A stretch of DNA of 49,118 bases from Phoronis australis (GCA_002633005.1 NMRA01000491.1:68111-117228), one strand, 5' to 3'. Counted from the first letter of the stretch, positions 14,401-29,400 are shown. Made by a program: numbers and translations. Notes: a model not told the origin generated them from the letters alone.

Positions 14401-17400
14401 ACTACACAGTCAGATAAGAAGCACCTAAAGTTTAAAACATCCCCGTAATTATGACTTCATGACAAACTAACACTCTGGCCTCGTAATGTTAATACCTGTT
14501 TGATAGTCTTGTAATTCTTAGCATGAGCCGGGTTTAAAGAAGGTCCAAGGTCAAGGTCAATCGCTGAATGTTCATGCTGCAACCCCTGTAAGGACACGCA
14601 AGATAAAATGGTGGCCAACAGCTTAGAGTTACACAGTTTCACATTAAGAGGGCGGAAAGACAGACAGTGAAGATGTGCAGTCCTGAAGTAGAATCCAGGT
14701 AGAATCCCTGGCCCCCACTGTAAGGTATGTTCTGCATCAGTTCGAGTAACACTGCATATTAATTGATATATAATAAAATTTCCCGAATTTCGGACAAAAA
14801 AAATACCAAAATTCATCTTTTTTCATTGATGGTTATGATATAGAACTGAAAACAATGTGTTCTGGGGAAAAATCCACAATATTATGTACTTAAAAGGTGA
14901 GATTTTACGATAGGAACTAAACTCTCATCGATGCATACATCCTTTAGTTGATGGGCAAAGGCGGGGACGCAATTAATCCTACTTGGCATTGACAAATGTT
15001 CACATACTGGCAATAGATACAATTCCGAACATAACATAACTTCCCAGAACTGGCCAGAGTGAGACTTCCCCATAATTCGCTTTGCTTTCTGGACGCCTGA
15101 CTGAATAAATCATCAGCAATTATTATACATTAGACAACTGAAAACTAATTGCTATAAGCATCCCATAACCAACAGGTACCTCATGCAGTAACACAAACAC
15201 GTGTCATAACTTATTCACTATAAGGCAAATTACACAAACCTAGTAAATAGGCACAATCCATTATTATAGAAAAAACATGCAGCAAGTAAATGATCATAAA
15301 TTAGATTAACTTACAATTCCTGGTGCTTTTGGAGTCGTTTGCTTATCTCTAACAACCTTTTCTTTCTTTTCTTCCTGAAATAAAGAAATGATAAAGAAAT
15401 GTGAATGAGGACAACAGTAATTCCCCCATCCTGGATTCATCTCTCCTCTTTTGCAGAGGTAGGATCTCTCACACACTACCGAGGAATCTGTTACAGCTTT
15501 CCTGCGTCCACAGACCATCAAAATGAGAACGGATGAAGAAAAACTTGATTTTCAAAATTGCACAAAAACGATGAAAACAGAAAGATTTGCCACCTAATTA
15601 AAGTAGGTCAAATTTGAAGAACTTTGCACTTTTAACTGTAACAGAATCTTGACAGTAGCCACTGCTAAGTCCACACCGCTAAAACTTAATTTTGCAGCTA
15701 AGACGCATACAACAGCAAAATTACACAGAAAACATGCTGAGAGCCTCACTCAATGAGACAGTGTGGCTCAGTGGTTTGAGCTCCAGACTTTACTGGCAGA
15801 CAATCGAGCATTGCACAAAGGAGTCTCCTTCTCCTTTGAACTCTGTCTTAGTACACAATGTATGCAAGGGAGTGAATGATAACCTGGATGTAATGCCAAA
15901 GAGATTTCTGGAGGTGTGTTACTATATTATACAGAGCCTCACCGCAGCACCATCTCCATCACCATCGTCTTTCTTACTCTTTTTAGTTGGCTTTTCGTCT
16001 CCTTCGTCCACACTCTTACTCTTGTACACCCAAAGTTCCGACTTCTCCACCAGGAGGCGCAGCTCATCCAGATCTGCCTTGATCTGTTTGTAGTTCTCTA
16101 CATCACTGGTAGAGACCAGCAGCTGCACCTGTAACCATGACAATAATGGTAACCTTCCAATCACAGACAAGCAGAATCAGATTTTGTGAAGGCACAGTGT
16201 CAACGACTCCTCATACTAATTCAACTGCTGACTCAGTCATTAATATCGAAATTATTTTATGATTGAGCCCCAGTACCTGCATTCAAACAGAAAACAAAAA
16301 ATCTTTTGTTCAATATAATTGGAAAATAGTGGGGAATTAGATGGTAAAAATTCAATTTAACCGAGTATTTTTGCACGTGAAACATTGAAACGAATCTTGA
16401 TCTTTGGTCAGGCAACAACAATTCCTCAGAACTGCTTGTTCTTGCCTTCTCTAACAATAATCGTGGAAAACTAAAACTAATGATCAATGTCCTCAGAAAA
16501 GCCACGGTCGCCAGACAGATTAAATTTATTGTCCATTAAAAACCGATATTTGCTGAGAAAGGATTCAAAGCTTTGAAAACCTTGTAAAATGTTGTCTACT
16601 TTCAATTCCAAATTACTTAAAATCAAAAAATTGTAAAACAAGGGCTCGGCAACTAGTTAGCCATGAGCCAAAGGACTTACTGCGCTGCACAGTGTCCATC
16701 ATCCTGCACTGCACAGGGTCTATTTACAGACAGAATCATTCACTAAATGCAAACAATCCACGCAACTGGACCCAGCTTACCCAGTCACCCCACCACAGTT
16801 CACCCACCTGCTTGAAGGCTTGTAGCACTTCCTGACGTTGGCTGAAGTGGCGAAAGAGCAGCTGTAGAGCACCTGTCACCAGGGGGGGATAGTTGTGCAT
16901 CACCAGGTTGAGAAGAACACGGAGGAACATCTTACCACCCACACCATCAAGGTCAAGGTCAGCCGTCTCAGCACTGGAACGCAACACGGACATCAACTCA
17001 GATTGAATAAACAACTTCCTTAGGAAGGTATAGTGTGAAACGTGGTGTTCAACTTAACCTTTCACAAGAAATTAAGCAAAATTACAGTACTTATCTACTA
17101 GACACGGTAGAAAGTGGATTACAAGAGAAAAATTAGGGTGTTAATCTGGATCAACCTGACACCTAACACCACAAATAGGGATGAGGGTGGTCTCTGTCTT
17201 AGTCCAGTATACAGCATGTGGTTGTCAACGCCACCTGGTGGGAAAAAGCAACATCACCAATGACATGGTGTCTCCTGTGAATCTGCCTGTCAACACCGAC
17301 ACTGTTTCGAGTTTTAACCGAAACATTTGTTAGTATAATATTAATGTAAATAATTATGTTTATTAAAGTCTGGCTAGGTTCAGAAGTGTGCCAGCTGCTC

Positions 17401-20400
17401 TACCTTAAAAGTATGTCAATCATATGGCACATAGCATAATTCTACCAACCAAAAATCTAGGATTTGGCAATTGCCCCATCCACCAACTTCAATGTCAACA
17501 ACTAATTTCACTAATTGTTTCTCGTTAAGACTTAAGTAATATTCAAGCTAAATGCTGCATACGTCATCGCAACAAGTTGACTTTCGAAGGCTGTTTGATA
17601 CAACAAATATAGCAATATGACCATCAGACAGACAGGAAATAGACTTGCCAACAGATAGCGCTGCAGGTGCATGACTCCAGGAGTTCAGCTTAACATTTGT
17701 CTGGGGAAAAATATTGTTTCATAAATCATGAAAAAACATAGTACATAAAACGTTTACCTTCCTCCAAATATTTTCTCAGCCTGAACTCCAATGGCTTCTA
17801 AATCCAATCCTGAAAGCACACTGAGCAATTAGCACATTTTTACAACACAGCTCAAACACTAGTTGCTTAATTAGGCACTGTTTGCCAAAAAGTCACAGAA
17901 TATAAACAACATTAAAAATTCACTTTGACCAACGGGTGCACTTTTAATTTAATTTAGGAGATAAAACATTAGTACATGTTGATATTAGAAACACAACAAG
18001 TGATATCACTCGGTAAATTCCACACAAAACATATTAGAACGGTAATGGACAGGTGCTAGCCTCAATTCCAATAACAAAAAACTTTTTTCATCACGAACAG
18101 TGCATGCCAAAACCTAAACAGACAGAATTCATTTCCTCCATCGTAACAAGACTTTCTCGCTACTCTGATGATCAATTCCACTCGCACTTTGACATTACGA
18201 CGAGGAATTCCGCATTGGTTTATTTTTGGCGCTTACTGTACATTGAGCAGCGAAAACTAATAAGAAATGACAAAGCTGGCAAGCAGAGTAAAAACTTTGG
18301 GCATTTCATCATCACAACAATCTTCACAACAGGTGTGGTAACACATACCTCGCACTTTTCATCATTCATAAACACATAGTCCAGTGTGCACAAGTAGTAG
18401 GACACTCAAACTTTCAACCACCTCAACAAACACCGTTAATTGCATGTTAATTAAACCAGATTCAACTGGTTTTATCGCAACACAAAATTATAGATTTTTG
18501 GACCTCTTCTAAAATCCCTACTAAGTTTTTAAATTAAATGTCACGATTCAGACGCAATGATGGTATACCAACAGCAACTCGGGGATGATAACTAGACCCG
18601 TACCATTGGCCACAGGAAACTCACCACAGGAGCGGTACCCTAAATATTCCCAAAAATTTAATCCCCACCATACAAAATGTCTTACCACACACAAAGGACA
18701 CTTAACATGAATATACTGATTTACAATTTACCACATAGAAGCACTCCTATCATAACAATTACTGGAAAGAGACTGTGTACTAGTATGGCTACAGGGTAGT
18801 GAATGTTCCCCTTGCGTGGTAAATGTTCCCTTTGCATGGTGTTTCCTTTTGTAGTAAGTGTTGCCCGTGTGTGGTAAGAGCACCCTCGTGTGGTAAGTGT
18901 TCCCTCATGTGGTAAGTGTTCCTCTTGCATGGTAAGTGTGGAGTGTTCTTTTGTGTAGTAAGTGTTCCCTTGTGTGGTTAGTGTTCCCTTTGCATATTAA
19001 GTGTTCCCTTGTGTGGTAAGGGTTTCCTTGTGTGGTAAGAGATCCCTTACGTGGTGTTCCCTTGTGTGGTAAGTGTTCCTCTTGCATGGTAAGTACTCCC
19101 TTGAGTGGTGAGTGTTCCTTTGCATGGTAAGTGTTCCCTTGAGTGGAGTTTCCCTTGCGTGTTAAGAGTTCCCTTCCATGATAAGAGTTCCCCTTGCATG
19201 GTAAGTGTTCCTTTGTGTAGGAAGTGTTCTCTTGTGTTGTAAGTTTCCCGTGCGTGGAAAGTGTTCCCTTATATGGAAAGCGTTTCTCTTGTATAGTAAG
19301 AACTGTTGCGGTGTGTTATTGTGGAAATAAACAAGGGTTTTGCTTTGTGGTGTGTGTTCCGCAGCCCATGGTAAGGGTTCACTTACCAAGTATCCCAGTT
19401 ACTTAGAAGCTAAGAATAGTGAAAGACAAGCCTGTTTGACATACGGTTAGCCCCTCCACCGATGCTATTTTTTCTTTCTTCAATCGGCCCCCCGTTCTGT
19501 TTACATATACATAAGAGAGACTGGACATAGAAATCAAGGCGGGCGTCGAGAATAAACTGGAAAAATGAGGGAAGACCATTACCAACAACAGCACGAGGAC
19601 AGGCACACGGGAAAAATGAAAAATAATAGACGGAAAGGACATCACACTCCCTAGAAGAGACTGAAGTTAAGATGCACAGCTTTACACCCTCAGGTCCACG
19701 TACATTGTGCTTTGGGTTACATTCTTGCACATATCCCAGAAAGCATGCCGATTCTGCGCCAAGGCATTATGGACCAATAGGCCCATCCTGGATTGAAATC
19801 TTCTCTTTGTGGAGATAGAAAGATGGAATGCACGATTGACCTGCTTTTCATAACAACAGGTGCTCTCGAGTTCATCAACAGAAAAACAATACAGTGTGTA
19901 ACCGGCACTGATATTTGCCTTAGTTTTTTGTCAATTTTTTGGTATCTGCATTGAATTCTTAGAACTCAAAATGCAATTTGCCTGCACTGCACTGATGAAT
20001 TATAATTAGGATACAAGACAGTGACTACTATTTTTGCATGCGATGAAACAGAACGGGTGCTTGACACATGTTGCAATGTGAGTATTAAAGTACTTTAGAA
20101 TGACAGTGGTGCTGTGTTATTTCAGGGGGACCTCTTATGTAAGTAAAGTCTTGTATGATGAGAAAAGCAAATTTATTATTTTTTTGCTGACCAAAGATGT
20201 ATGGTTACAACACTTCTAGATAGCGTCAGCATCTTTAATTATTGAGAAATAGGAAGTACCAGCAGAGCAAGCGAGTTACAAGCACCTGTTGTCCCAGCAA
20301 CAACTATTCAAGGAATACAAAGCTGTACATCTTCTAAACTGTTGCCTAGGGTGAAACTAAACCTGCAGTAAAGGAAAATAATTACGAAAACTTTTAGAGG

Positions 20401-23400
20401 GACACAATATAAAGTACATTCAAACAGTGAAACAGCAACAGCTTGCCGTACTATGATTGGCTGAGATCTGTGATGCAATGGCAGACAGACAAAAGAGACA
20501 CCTGATGTTAAGTGTTGGAATCAGTCATCTAACACAAGCAAGACATGACTGAGGCAAAAAATGAAATGTTAAAACATGACGCAGAGTCGTGCCGAAAAAC
20601 AGTAAACATGACCAATAAATATGACCTATAAATATCATCAAAAGTCATCAGTCAACACTTTCGAATATGGCCCAGTCTCAAATTCTGTTAGGTCTGGCAT
20701 GGTTACCAGATAACTTTGTTGCAGCACATTGATAGATAGGACAGTCAATGCTTTCCCCAATGACTATTGTAGATTGGAATTGTTTGCCGGGCTACATAAC
20801 TTCAGCACCATCTGTCGACGTCTTCAGCAGCAAGCCATCTAGTTTATGTAACGCAGTGGGAGAGATCCCTTCTTGGTGCACCCTTAACCTTTTACCCTAT
20901 TCCTAACAACCTGGCTTCACATTAATCTGTATGAAAGTAACATCCACTCCTTTTGTCTTAGTGGGTCTTCCATGTTATACCTTTTGTCTTAGTGGGTCTT
21001 CCATGTTATACCTTTTGTCTTAGTGGGTCTTCCATGTTATACAGCTATATAACACTCTGGTGAGTGAGTGATCATTCAACCCAAGAGGAAATGGATCAAT
21101 GGTATGCGTTGTGTACTGCCTATCTAGTAGTATTAATTTAGATGGCCACCAGATGTCACTTTAGTCATGGTAATTATGTGTGTCACTATGTGGAATGACT
21201 TTAATCACCACACATCCATTCCACATTTAGTATCACTGTTCAAAATGGCTGATCACTTCAAAATGCTTAATTTGGGGTAAAACAGTTGATTTGGATGACA
21301 AAACTAACCTAGCATAGCTGAAAAATAACTGCAAGTTTTGACAAGTAGTTAACAAATGAGGCGTCATAAACCACAAGAGGAGAAACACAGGTTGAAAGAA
21401 GGTTTGGAAAAACAAAGACAGAAAACCGAATAACACCGCAAGACAGTTCGCTAACACAGAATGAGCACGGCAAACTACGACAGTTAGTTGAACACGACAG
21501 AGAGAAGCCGCGGACAGCTGGTCACTATGACAACCGTTACCATCGGTAGTACGCTGGACCACGCTACTGTCGTCAAACTCCTTCTTAAAGATTGACAGCA
21601 GACACGATATCCGATAGTCTAGACGGACGTTCAAAATAAACTGAAAGTGAACGACAAATAGGAGTTGATTAAAAGAGAAAGCAACCGTTTCTGATCCCTG
21701 GATATCTTGAAATTACATTTCACATGTTGCAAATATTTAAGTCTTGCCAGCCAACAGTACAGAAGGTCCTGGGTTTGAGCCCTAGACAGGGGCAGAAATC
21801 TTTTCAGGCTTAAATTCATTAGGTCACGTGATGTGGCCAACAGATGGCGTGCTAACAAGACTTAAATGTTTGCAACATATTTTCCACACCATACTGAGAT
21901 TGACGTATTCATATACATTTCACGTGTTAATTACTGTTCAACTGGAGTGTATGTTCTGCCCATGAGCGACAAAAGGTCCCCATCTTGATTCCACATTCAG
22001 TTCCACTGAGTAAACATAATGTCCTACTCTCTGTTGAAGACGGACTGCGCAGTTCGTTCATATTTACTCAGTGAAAGTGAACAGCACAGGCTTGGCTATT
22101 CACAAATCATAGGGAGTAATAAAACAATCATCTTCTTAGTCAGGACCATAAGGTTTGTTAAGCTATGCTTACCTACACAGGTCCACTTAGACAGTTGTAT
22201 GACAAAGAACTACTTTCACTGACCTTGTACGTCAATTTCAAAAGGCAAATTGTGTGTGAAGGATACTCATGATTTACAACCTTCCTCAAAATTCCAAGGC
22301 ATTATGGGATGAATGCAGAACCAAGATGCAACCTTCTTGTCACGCTATTTAGGTCACTTTCTATTGTTCCATGGTTAGTAGATGCACGCCAATGGAACAT
22401 TAATTAATTAATACGAAAAAATGTCTACAAGATAACGCTTGCTTTCATCTTTAAAGTTAGGTAATGTACAAAAAGTAGGCGAACAGGAAGGTGTTTTTGT
22501 TATGATCTGTGAAATGAATTTACCTACAATACTTAAGGTCACATACAGCTTTATCATTTAAACCCTTATTTGGGCATAAGATTTGTAATATAGCGAATAA
22601 CATATCCTTATTTGGGCATAAGATTTGTGAATAACATGTCCTTACTTGGGCATAAGATTTGCAATACCGTGAATAACTTGTCCTAATTTTGCGTGAATAA
22701 GATTAAATTTTCCAGTTTGGGACACAATAAAGTGGACAGGTGAACATTCATTTCGTTAAATTTCGCAAGAAAAATAACTTGAGAAAACTTATTTTGTTTT
22801 CAGGGTGATTTGTATGACACAGCTATTAACAACCAACATTTGGTAAAATTTTGAGCATTTGCAATAACATGGTAAGCTTTTGAAACATGGAAATGTGGCA
22901 GTTTTAGCATTATTATTTTTGTCCCAAATTGACGAATTTCTGCAAAAAGCAATGAAAAAACAAGCTCGAATTACTTTAAGTCTGAAAGTGTCAGATTGAC
23001 ACAATTATCGCAGTATGTGGCTTTACAGCTTTTAACACTTCAGTAAAACTAACTTCAGACATGCCGAAAACTCATCAGGTCTGTGCACACATCTCATGTA
23101 ACTTTGAAGTGAGGTTAGCAGAGAGTTAGAACTTGTAGTCGTAAGTGGTCTAATTTCTCACAGAACACAGGTTTACAATTTATTTTACCTTCCTAAGATG
23201 AAGAGACTTAAGTGAATAAGGATATCTATCACACAGGGGTAATTATGTTACTTGATAAAACAACTAAATTAATTTCAAGTTACACAAAATTTTTAAAACA
23301 CATCAAACACTAGGAAGGTATTTAGAAATTTAGGACTTCATTGTCAGTACCTGTAGTATTTCAATTATCTTGAGCTTTGTATCCATGACAACCTTGTCGA

Positions 23401-26400
23401 TGGCATCCTGCTTACTCTTGGTGCTTCCTTCTAGAGCTTCAATTCCTCCGTCACTCGAGCGGGCAGCGAGCACGTTAGACACAAGGGCCGACATAGACAT
23501 GCCCGTTTTACCAGCTGAAAAGAAGACATTTCAACAGGACTGTCAGTATATAACCACAGCGGTCATTAGGACAGAGTAAATCGCACAGATATTTTGTTGA
23601 ATGGACAGCAACAATGTCGCAATCGCAGTTCTGGCAAACAATTGTAAGGGCAAGAGAGTACACTCAGGTAAACCGGATTAAAACAGTTCACAACTTTTTG
23701 ATTTCCGTTCAATTTTTGACTTTCGTTTGTTTTTTGCGATCGGTAGTTTTTCTCATAAAAGTACAATACATACTAAAAATACCCGTCACAAAGTCAAAAA
23801 TGAAGTTAACAAAAGCTCGACTGTTATACTAGAAATACCATTTCTACATGACTTAGCACTTCATAGAACGGTCTCCCTGTTCAAACCCGGTCTACCCTGT
23901 TCTAAGCCAGTCTACCCTGTTCTAAGCCGGTTTACCTTGTTCTACGCTGGTCTACCCTGTTCTAAGCCAGTCTACCCTGTTCTAAGCTGGTCTACCTTGT
24001 TCTACGCCAGTCTGCCCAGTTCTAAGCTGGTCTACCTTGTTCTACCCCAGTTTACCCTGTTTTAAGTCAGTCTACCCTTTTCTAAGCCAGTCTACCCTAT
24101 TCTAAGCCGGTCTACCTTGTTCTAAGCCATATAACTAATGGCAACCTTAGTTCTGTTTGTTTTTAAAAAAACAAGTTTGGTTAACAAAAGGTGTATTTGT
24201 GAGAAGTAAATCATATTTGTATTATTGTACAGATAGTATGCAGGCAAAGTGAAGACGGCAATCTGTTGGGCATACAACAGTTGCCCAGACCCAATATCCA
24301 GCTGTCCTCTTGTCATAGGAGCACTGGCCAATTAACAAAATAGTCATGAGGTGTGCTGACTGTATAAACATTGCCAACCAACAGCATTGATTTCTTAAAT
24401 AATTGTGACACAAGGCATAAATTACAGACATCAGAAAAACGACTATCAGAAGTGTAATTCTTTTTGCTAAACGCAAAATGAAATTTCACCTACTTCACAC
24501 AAAAATACCAAATTGATGTTTTTTTTTTGATTTTCAAAGGCTTACAAGTTGGCTGTGAATGTTCAGAATTTCGCAAAACATTGTCCAATATTAGCTAAGG
24601 CATAGAACTAAGTAAAGCACTTTTGGTGCTACTCATCTTTAACAAAGGAGACACTGTGGCTCACTGTGGCTCAGTGGTTCGAGCTCCGTTTCCCTATTTT
24701 TTAACATCAAATTCCATAACAAAAATGCTTTTTAGAATGATTCCTATGGAGCATTTGTGCAAACCGGTGCCAACAAAAACTCTCAAGTCCAAGGTCAACA
24801 CGCAATGCACACTTTTGAATTAAATTGTAGTTTGATGCAAACACGGTGAATCTCAACTAAATGATACGAGTCTTGAACAACTGTGTCACAACCCAGCAAA
24901 CTGCGAGGGATATCCTGTTCAAACCTTGTCCTGTTTGTCCTAATGTGTTCAAGTTTCACTGCGTTCAAAACGGCAAATCTCTTTTGTTTGTACTCCATTC
25001 CTGTTCAAGTGTCAAGGATTTTTGCCAAACAACAAAACTCATTTTGTTAGCACACCTGGGAGCATGACCACTAGAAATATGATGCAATGGTCAATTTTGA
25101 CGAATCACAGTTGTGTAATACACTCCAGCCTTATGCAATTTATACGAGACTATGACATTGAAAGACCGATTTTTTCAATGGCTTGTCAAATTGTCACGCA
25201 GTATAATTCAACAACAGGTGCACGCTAATTCAGTTAAGTCGCGCCCCTTGAGATAAAACAAAATAGTGCAGGATATTAAAACTGTCACCATGCCCTCTAG
25301 CCTTGACCAGACAAAAACAGCAGTATAGCTCCAGCTAGGACATATTAAATAACCGTACAACATTCAAAGAAGTATTTTCTAAACAAAAGCAACAACAATA
25401 AAACTAAATGTAGCTTCCAAGTAGACTCATAGCAGCACACAGTGCAGCTCAGTAGTGAGTACCAAGTGCAGTTCACAGCACAAAACAGCAGTATACCAGA
25501 ATGAGGTTAGTACAATACAACTACTGTACTGTACTGTACTGAACAACTCGGTATAATACAAAGCAGTACAAACAAAACAGAAGAAATATTACAATGTTGA
25601 AGCCATGTAACAAAAAACAGCAGAGTACAAACCCTTTGGTTTCCGTGCCAATGCTGTCCAGCGTAAATACAAGGAACAAATCCACAAAATAGTCACCATA
25701 TGCCTTGAAACTTTTCCATAACTATTCACATCACGTTTAAGTCATATTTCTGTCATGAATGATAACTTGACAGAGAAAGGGCTCACAACGCAAAGCTGCA
25801 TGATTGCATGGAATGAATATTCACAGGAAGCGCTATTACATTGTATTGAAATAATAATTATTAACTATAATTGTTTTTCTAGAGAGCCTAGCTTGCAAGC
25901 CCATCACAGGGATCTCCGAATTGCATGGTCACCTGCATGTGGCACCTGCCAGCTATCTAACTCCACCTTGTGGCTGTCACGTGAAACCAGATAAAGTAAG
26001 CCTGTTAAAGGTTGTAGTAATTATTATTTCAAGACTTTTTTGCTACCAAAAATGATTTTTATGTTCCATCGGGCAATTTATGTTAAGGACATTCCTTCTG
26101 AGAATTTATATTAAAGACATTTGGGTCTCACCTGTGCCAACCTTGACAGGATCCTCCGGCATACAGTCCAATATGCTCAATAGTGTCTTGGTCAGGCGCA
26201 GAAGGTCACTGAAGCTGTAGAAACCAAAGTAGATCAGGTGACGTGCTAATTTGACCACCTGAAATATTCAACAGTGTTGAACTAGAGTAAAGTGTTCCAC
26301 CATCACTGGCCTCCTGAAATGTACTACATGATAAATAATTGAAACTGACAAGCTGAAATCCGTATTATGGTGGGTTGACTTCTTGAAAAACACAAAGTTC

Positions 26401-29400
26401 TGAATGACAGCCAATAATAGGTTTAATTAACATTTTTGAACATAATTTATTTGTGAAATGTTGAACCACAGAAAATGTTGAGATACGTTAATTGCTAAAC
26501 ATCAGCAACGTTGGGTTGAATAGACATTTATAAAACATTATCAAGTGTTGAATTTCTGCAAGTGATGGGCTAAAATGACAATCTGAAGTTGAACTACTGA
26601 ATTAAATTAACGGCAAATTTGAAAAACATCAAGTAGACCTGCAGAAAAGTCTGTAGTTGTTGTAAACACTGATTAGACGTCGAAATCGGTCATTGTCTCT
26701 TTTACCCTACAACAGAGGTCATAGTTTGAAGGTTGCATATTTCCCAGTCCTTTGAGGTCTTCCAGCTCATAGGCAATTTGGTCATAAACAATTTGAGCTC
26801 TGGTTTACCGCCAGGTGAACTTCACAATGAAAAAAAACGCCCTTTAGAAATTCAGGTTCAGTTTTATTGTTAATAGTTGGGCATGTTTCCTTCAATGAGC
26901 AATTGTTGGCGACTTTTATGACACCTTTTCAATTTTCATCAAGTATTAACATTTGAAGTGTCCAAGTTCACTCCAAATAAGTGTTCATTTTCTGAATTCT
27001 CCACAACAGAAAAGTCTTAATACATGTCATAAAATATCAGTGTTCATTTTCTGAGTTCTCCACGACAGAAAAGTGTCAGGTCATAAAATAACACGTTATC
27101 AAGTGTCTCAGATTCTTGATTTTATCTAAACTGACCCACGCACTAAACAGAAATCGAAAATCAATGGGATTTAACATGGCGGATTAACATTTGCCACATA
27201 ATTTAAGTCAACCCTAACAACTTAAATATGTGGTGCATAAAATGCTTTTAAAGGAATGCTAAGAATAACAAAGAAAAATATAGATACAATTTTATACAAT
27301 AACGTATTTATTAAAGTTAGAAAAAATCCACACAGCTTGACAGTTACTTTCTGTTCATTTTTTGTCTTCAGATTATTATGGAGTCTTGATAATGTTCGAG
27401 CCATGCTGGAGAGTTCACTGTCGACATGTCTTAGACATATCACTTTCAAAAAATTATGTCAACAATTATCTGTTAGCAGCAAACATGATATTATGCAGAG
27501 TCAGAGAAAAATCCTTCGACCAGTGTATTTAGTGAAACACACCACATATCTAAAGAAGACCAGTCTCTTAAGAATGATTCCATATAAAAACCATATGAAA
27601 ATGAAAAATCACTATATACTAAAAAATTCATACAGAACTAATACTTTGTGCATGTGTTGGGATGCTGGCCCAAAGTGCACTGCTGCAATATTTGCACTCA
27701 ATGACCTTTGGTTACCGAGATATGACCTATTTGGCTACAAAGTCATATTTTGCATTTTTTCATGTCAGTAAAACTGCAGTTTTTGAACGGCAAAAAATCA
27801 GACTTGGAAAACTGGTGACAGAGTTTGACATGGATGGTCATAAAGACTCATGTAAGGTTAGTAAGAAATTGAAATTTGCAACTCATAGGTATAATTAAAT
27901 TTCCAGCAGGGGAGAAAACTCCAAGACCACTTTTCAGGCCAGTCACAAGTGGCAAGATGTTGCTTAACCTGCCTGCTATATCGGAATATATTTGAAGTTG
28001 AAATTCTCTTTGTAGACACTTCTAAGATTGAACGTTGATAATTGCTTTTAAAAAAACTTGTCTCTTATATATTTAGTATTAAACGTGGCCCGCGAATTTG
28101 GGCATTTTTGTGATGTGGCCTTACTCTGACTGACAAGAGAGTTGAGGCTACTCTTTTAGTTTAGAGATATCACCTAAAATATATGATCTAATATCAACAA
28201 TGGAATATCACAAAAATTTAAATTTCACTTTTGAGACCCCAATTTTCTAAAACACTCCATTCTTCGTTTAACTTTACCAATAGCACTTTAGGGTTCGAGA
28301 TTACATGCACTTCCTGTCACTGCAAAGAATATGGAGGAATTTCCTTCTTGTACATTTGGTCAATTTTCGTTACATACGTGTGATCGCGGAGGAAATGTGG
28401 CCTTCATTAGGTGTGTTAAAGACGTCAGAAGTCATCTGAGGTCGTGCAAAGTGCCACAGAAGTTTGAAACTATATCGGAATTACAGCTGATTCTTGCCAG
28501 AGCTAGAGATAGGAGGTTGGACTGGCAAACCAATGGAAATGCGCCGTTATATATTTTACACATCGACATGAGTTTGGACTTGGTTTTAGACAAAAACTGA
28601 CGTGCTGTTATCACGAACACACAGAATATTGTCAGAGGGATAAACCAGGAACAAGCAAAACAGGATCTGATGTCATCTCTCACCCCACACCAAGTTTTGG
28701 TTGTAATGGATTTTGCAATGAAGTTCATACCCATCAGTTTCCGTGAAGCACAGTCCGACTGGTTTGGTAAAAAGGATGTCATGGCACGTGGCGGCTTGTA
28801 TCACAAAGAAAGGTGAAAGCCATCAGGTAAAAATAAATCCTCAATTAGTATTCAAGGTGTTACAAAGTAATTCTCAGATGTGCTCAATATTAAACAGAAA
28901 GCCAGTGATGAACAATGTTGTTGCCTTTACCTCTTTTTAGTATATTGATTTACTGTAACAGTCACAAGATACAGGGAGTGTGCACTTAATATCTAGTCTT
29001 TTTCTTGCCATTTCCCAACAAAAGCTTGACAGTGATGCATTATTTTTCTCTTAGTAGATTTTGCACACAAGCCTTCATTTTAACTGAAGCCATTTTGTAC
29101 TTATGGATGATTTTCATATCTTTGTGAAGGGGAAATTTCCCCCCTCCCTAGAAATGTTTTGAAGGAGCTACTGATATAATAACCGTGTTGAGACGAACCA
29201 TGTTTGAAGTTGAGTGGCGTGATTGCGGTTTAGGTGGTAATAAGATATAATAAGGTAGTTCTTTAAACTAGCTGACCTATTTGAGTTACATAATTATTGT
29301 ATTTCAGGTACATACTTACATCCATACTCTAGATGCCTGCAAGCAAGACTTTTTCACTGTTTGCTGTTTAACGCTAGATGTGCTAAGGCAGGTGAAAGCT

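Larger units (their letters stand above)
17810..21540. other. 3.7 kb ITPR intron with minisatellites
   Basis: Holds the ~20-bp minisatellite at 18797-19303 and a 31-bp triple repeat at 20949-21041. A segment near 19785 (cccatcctggatt...) is related to one near 15425. No exon was recognised. Confidence 0.55.
23515..26131. other. 2.6 kb ITPR intron with a minisatellite
   Basis: Contains the 20-bp minisatellite (23879-24128), the SINE-like fragment (24655-24687) and short tgtac repeats near 25530. This intron lies at the place where vertebrate receptors vary by splicing, but no extra exon was recognised here. Confidence 0.5.

Noticed and set aside
15692-16134. Two plus-strand open frames (133 and 72 codons)
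   Set aside because: They lie over ITPR exon i on the opposite strand and have no family features.
18721-19389. Several minus-strand His/Thr-rich open frames
   Set aside because: They arise from the ~20-bp minisatellite; frames change with each length variant.
21233-21540. Continuation of the minus-strand frame past exon f
   Set aside because: The donor gtaacg at 21540 gives the right phase into exon g, which matches the family; the continuation does not.
23727-24065. A proline- and leucine-rich 112-codon open frame
   Set aside because: It is a by-product of the 20-bp minisatellite, which is not a multiple of three, and it has no start context or homology.
24655-24687. A tRNA gene
   Set aside because: Only box-like motifs are present; no acceptor stem, arms or spacing of a tRNA can be drawn.
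27256-27898. Plus-strand open frames of 171 and 78 codons as a possible gene or the N-terminus of the DDE-like gene
   Set aside because: AT-rich composition, no motif, no splice link to 28331, and no resemblance to the DDE-like family that I can recall.
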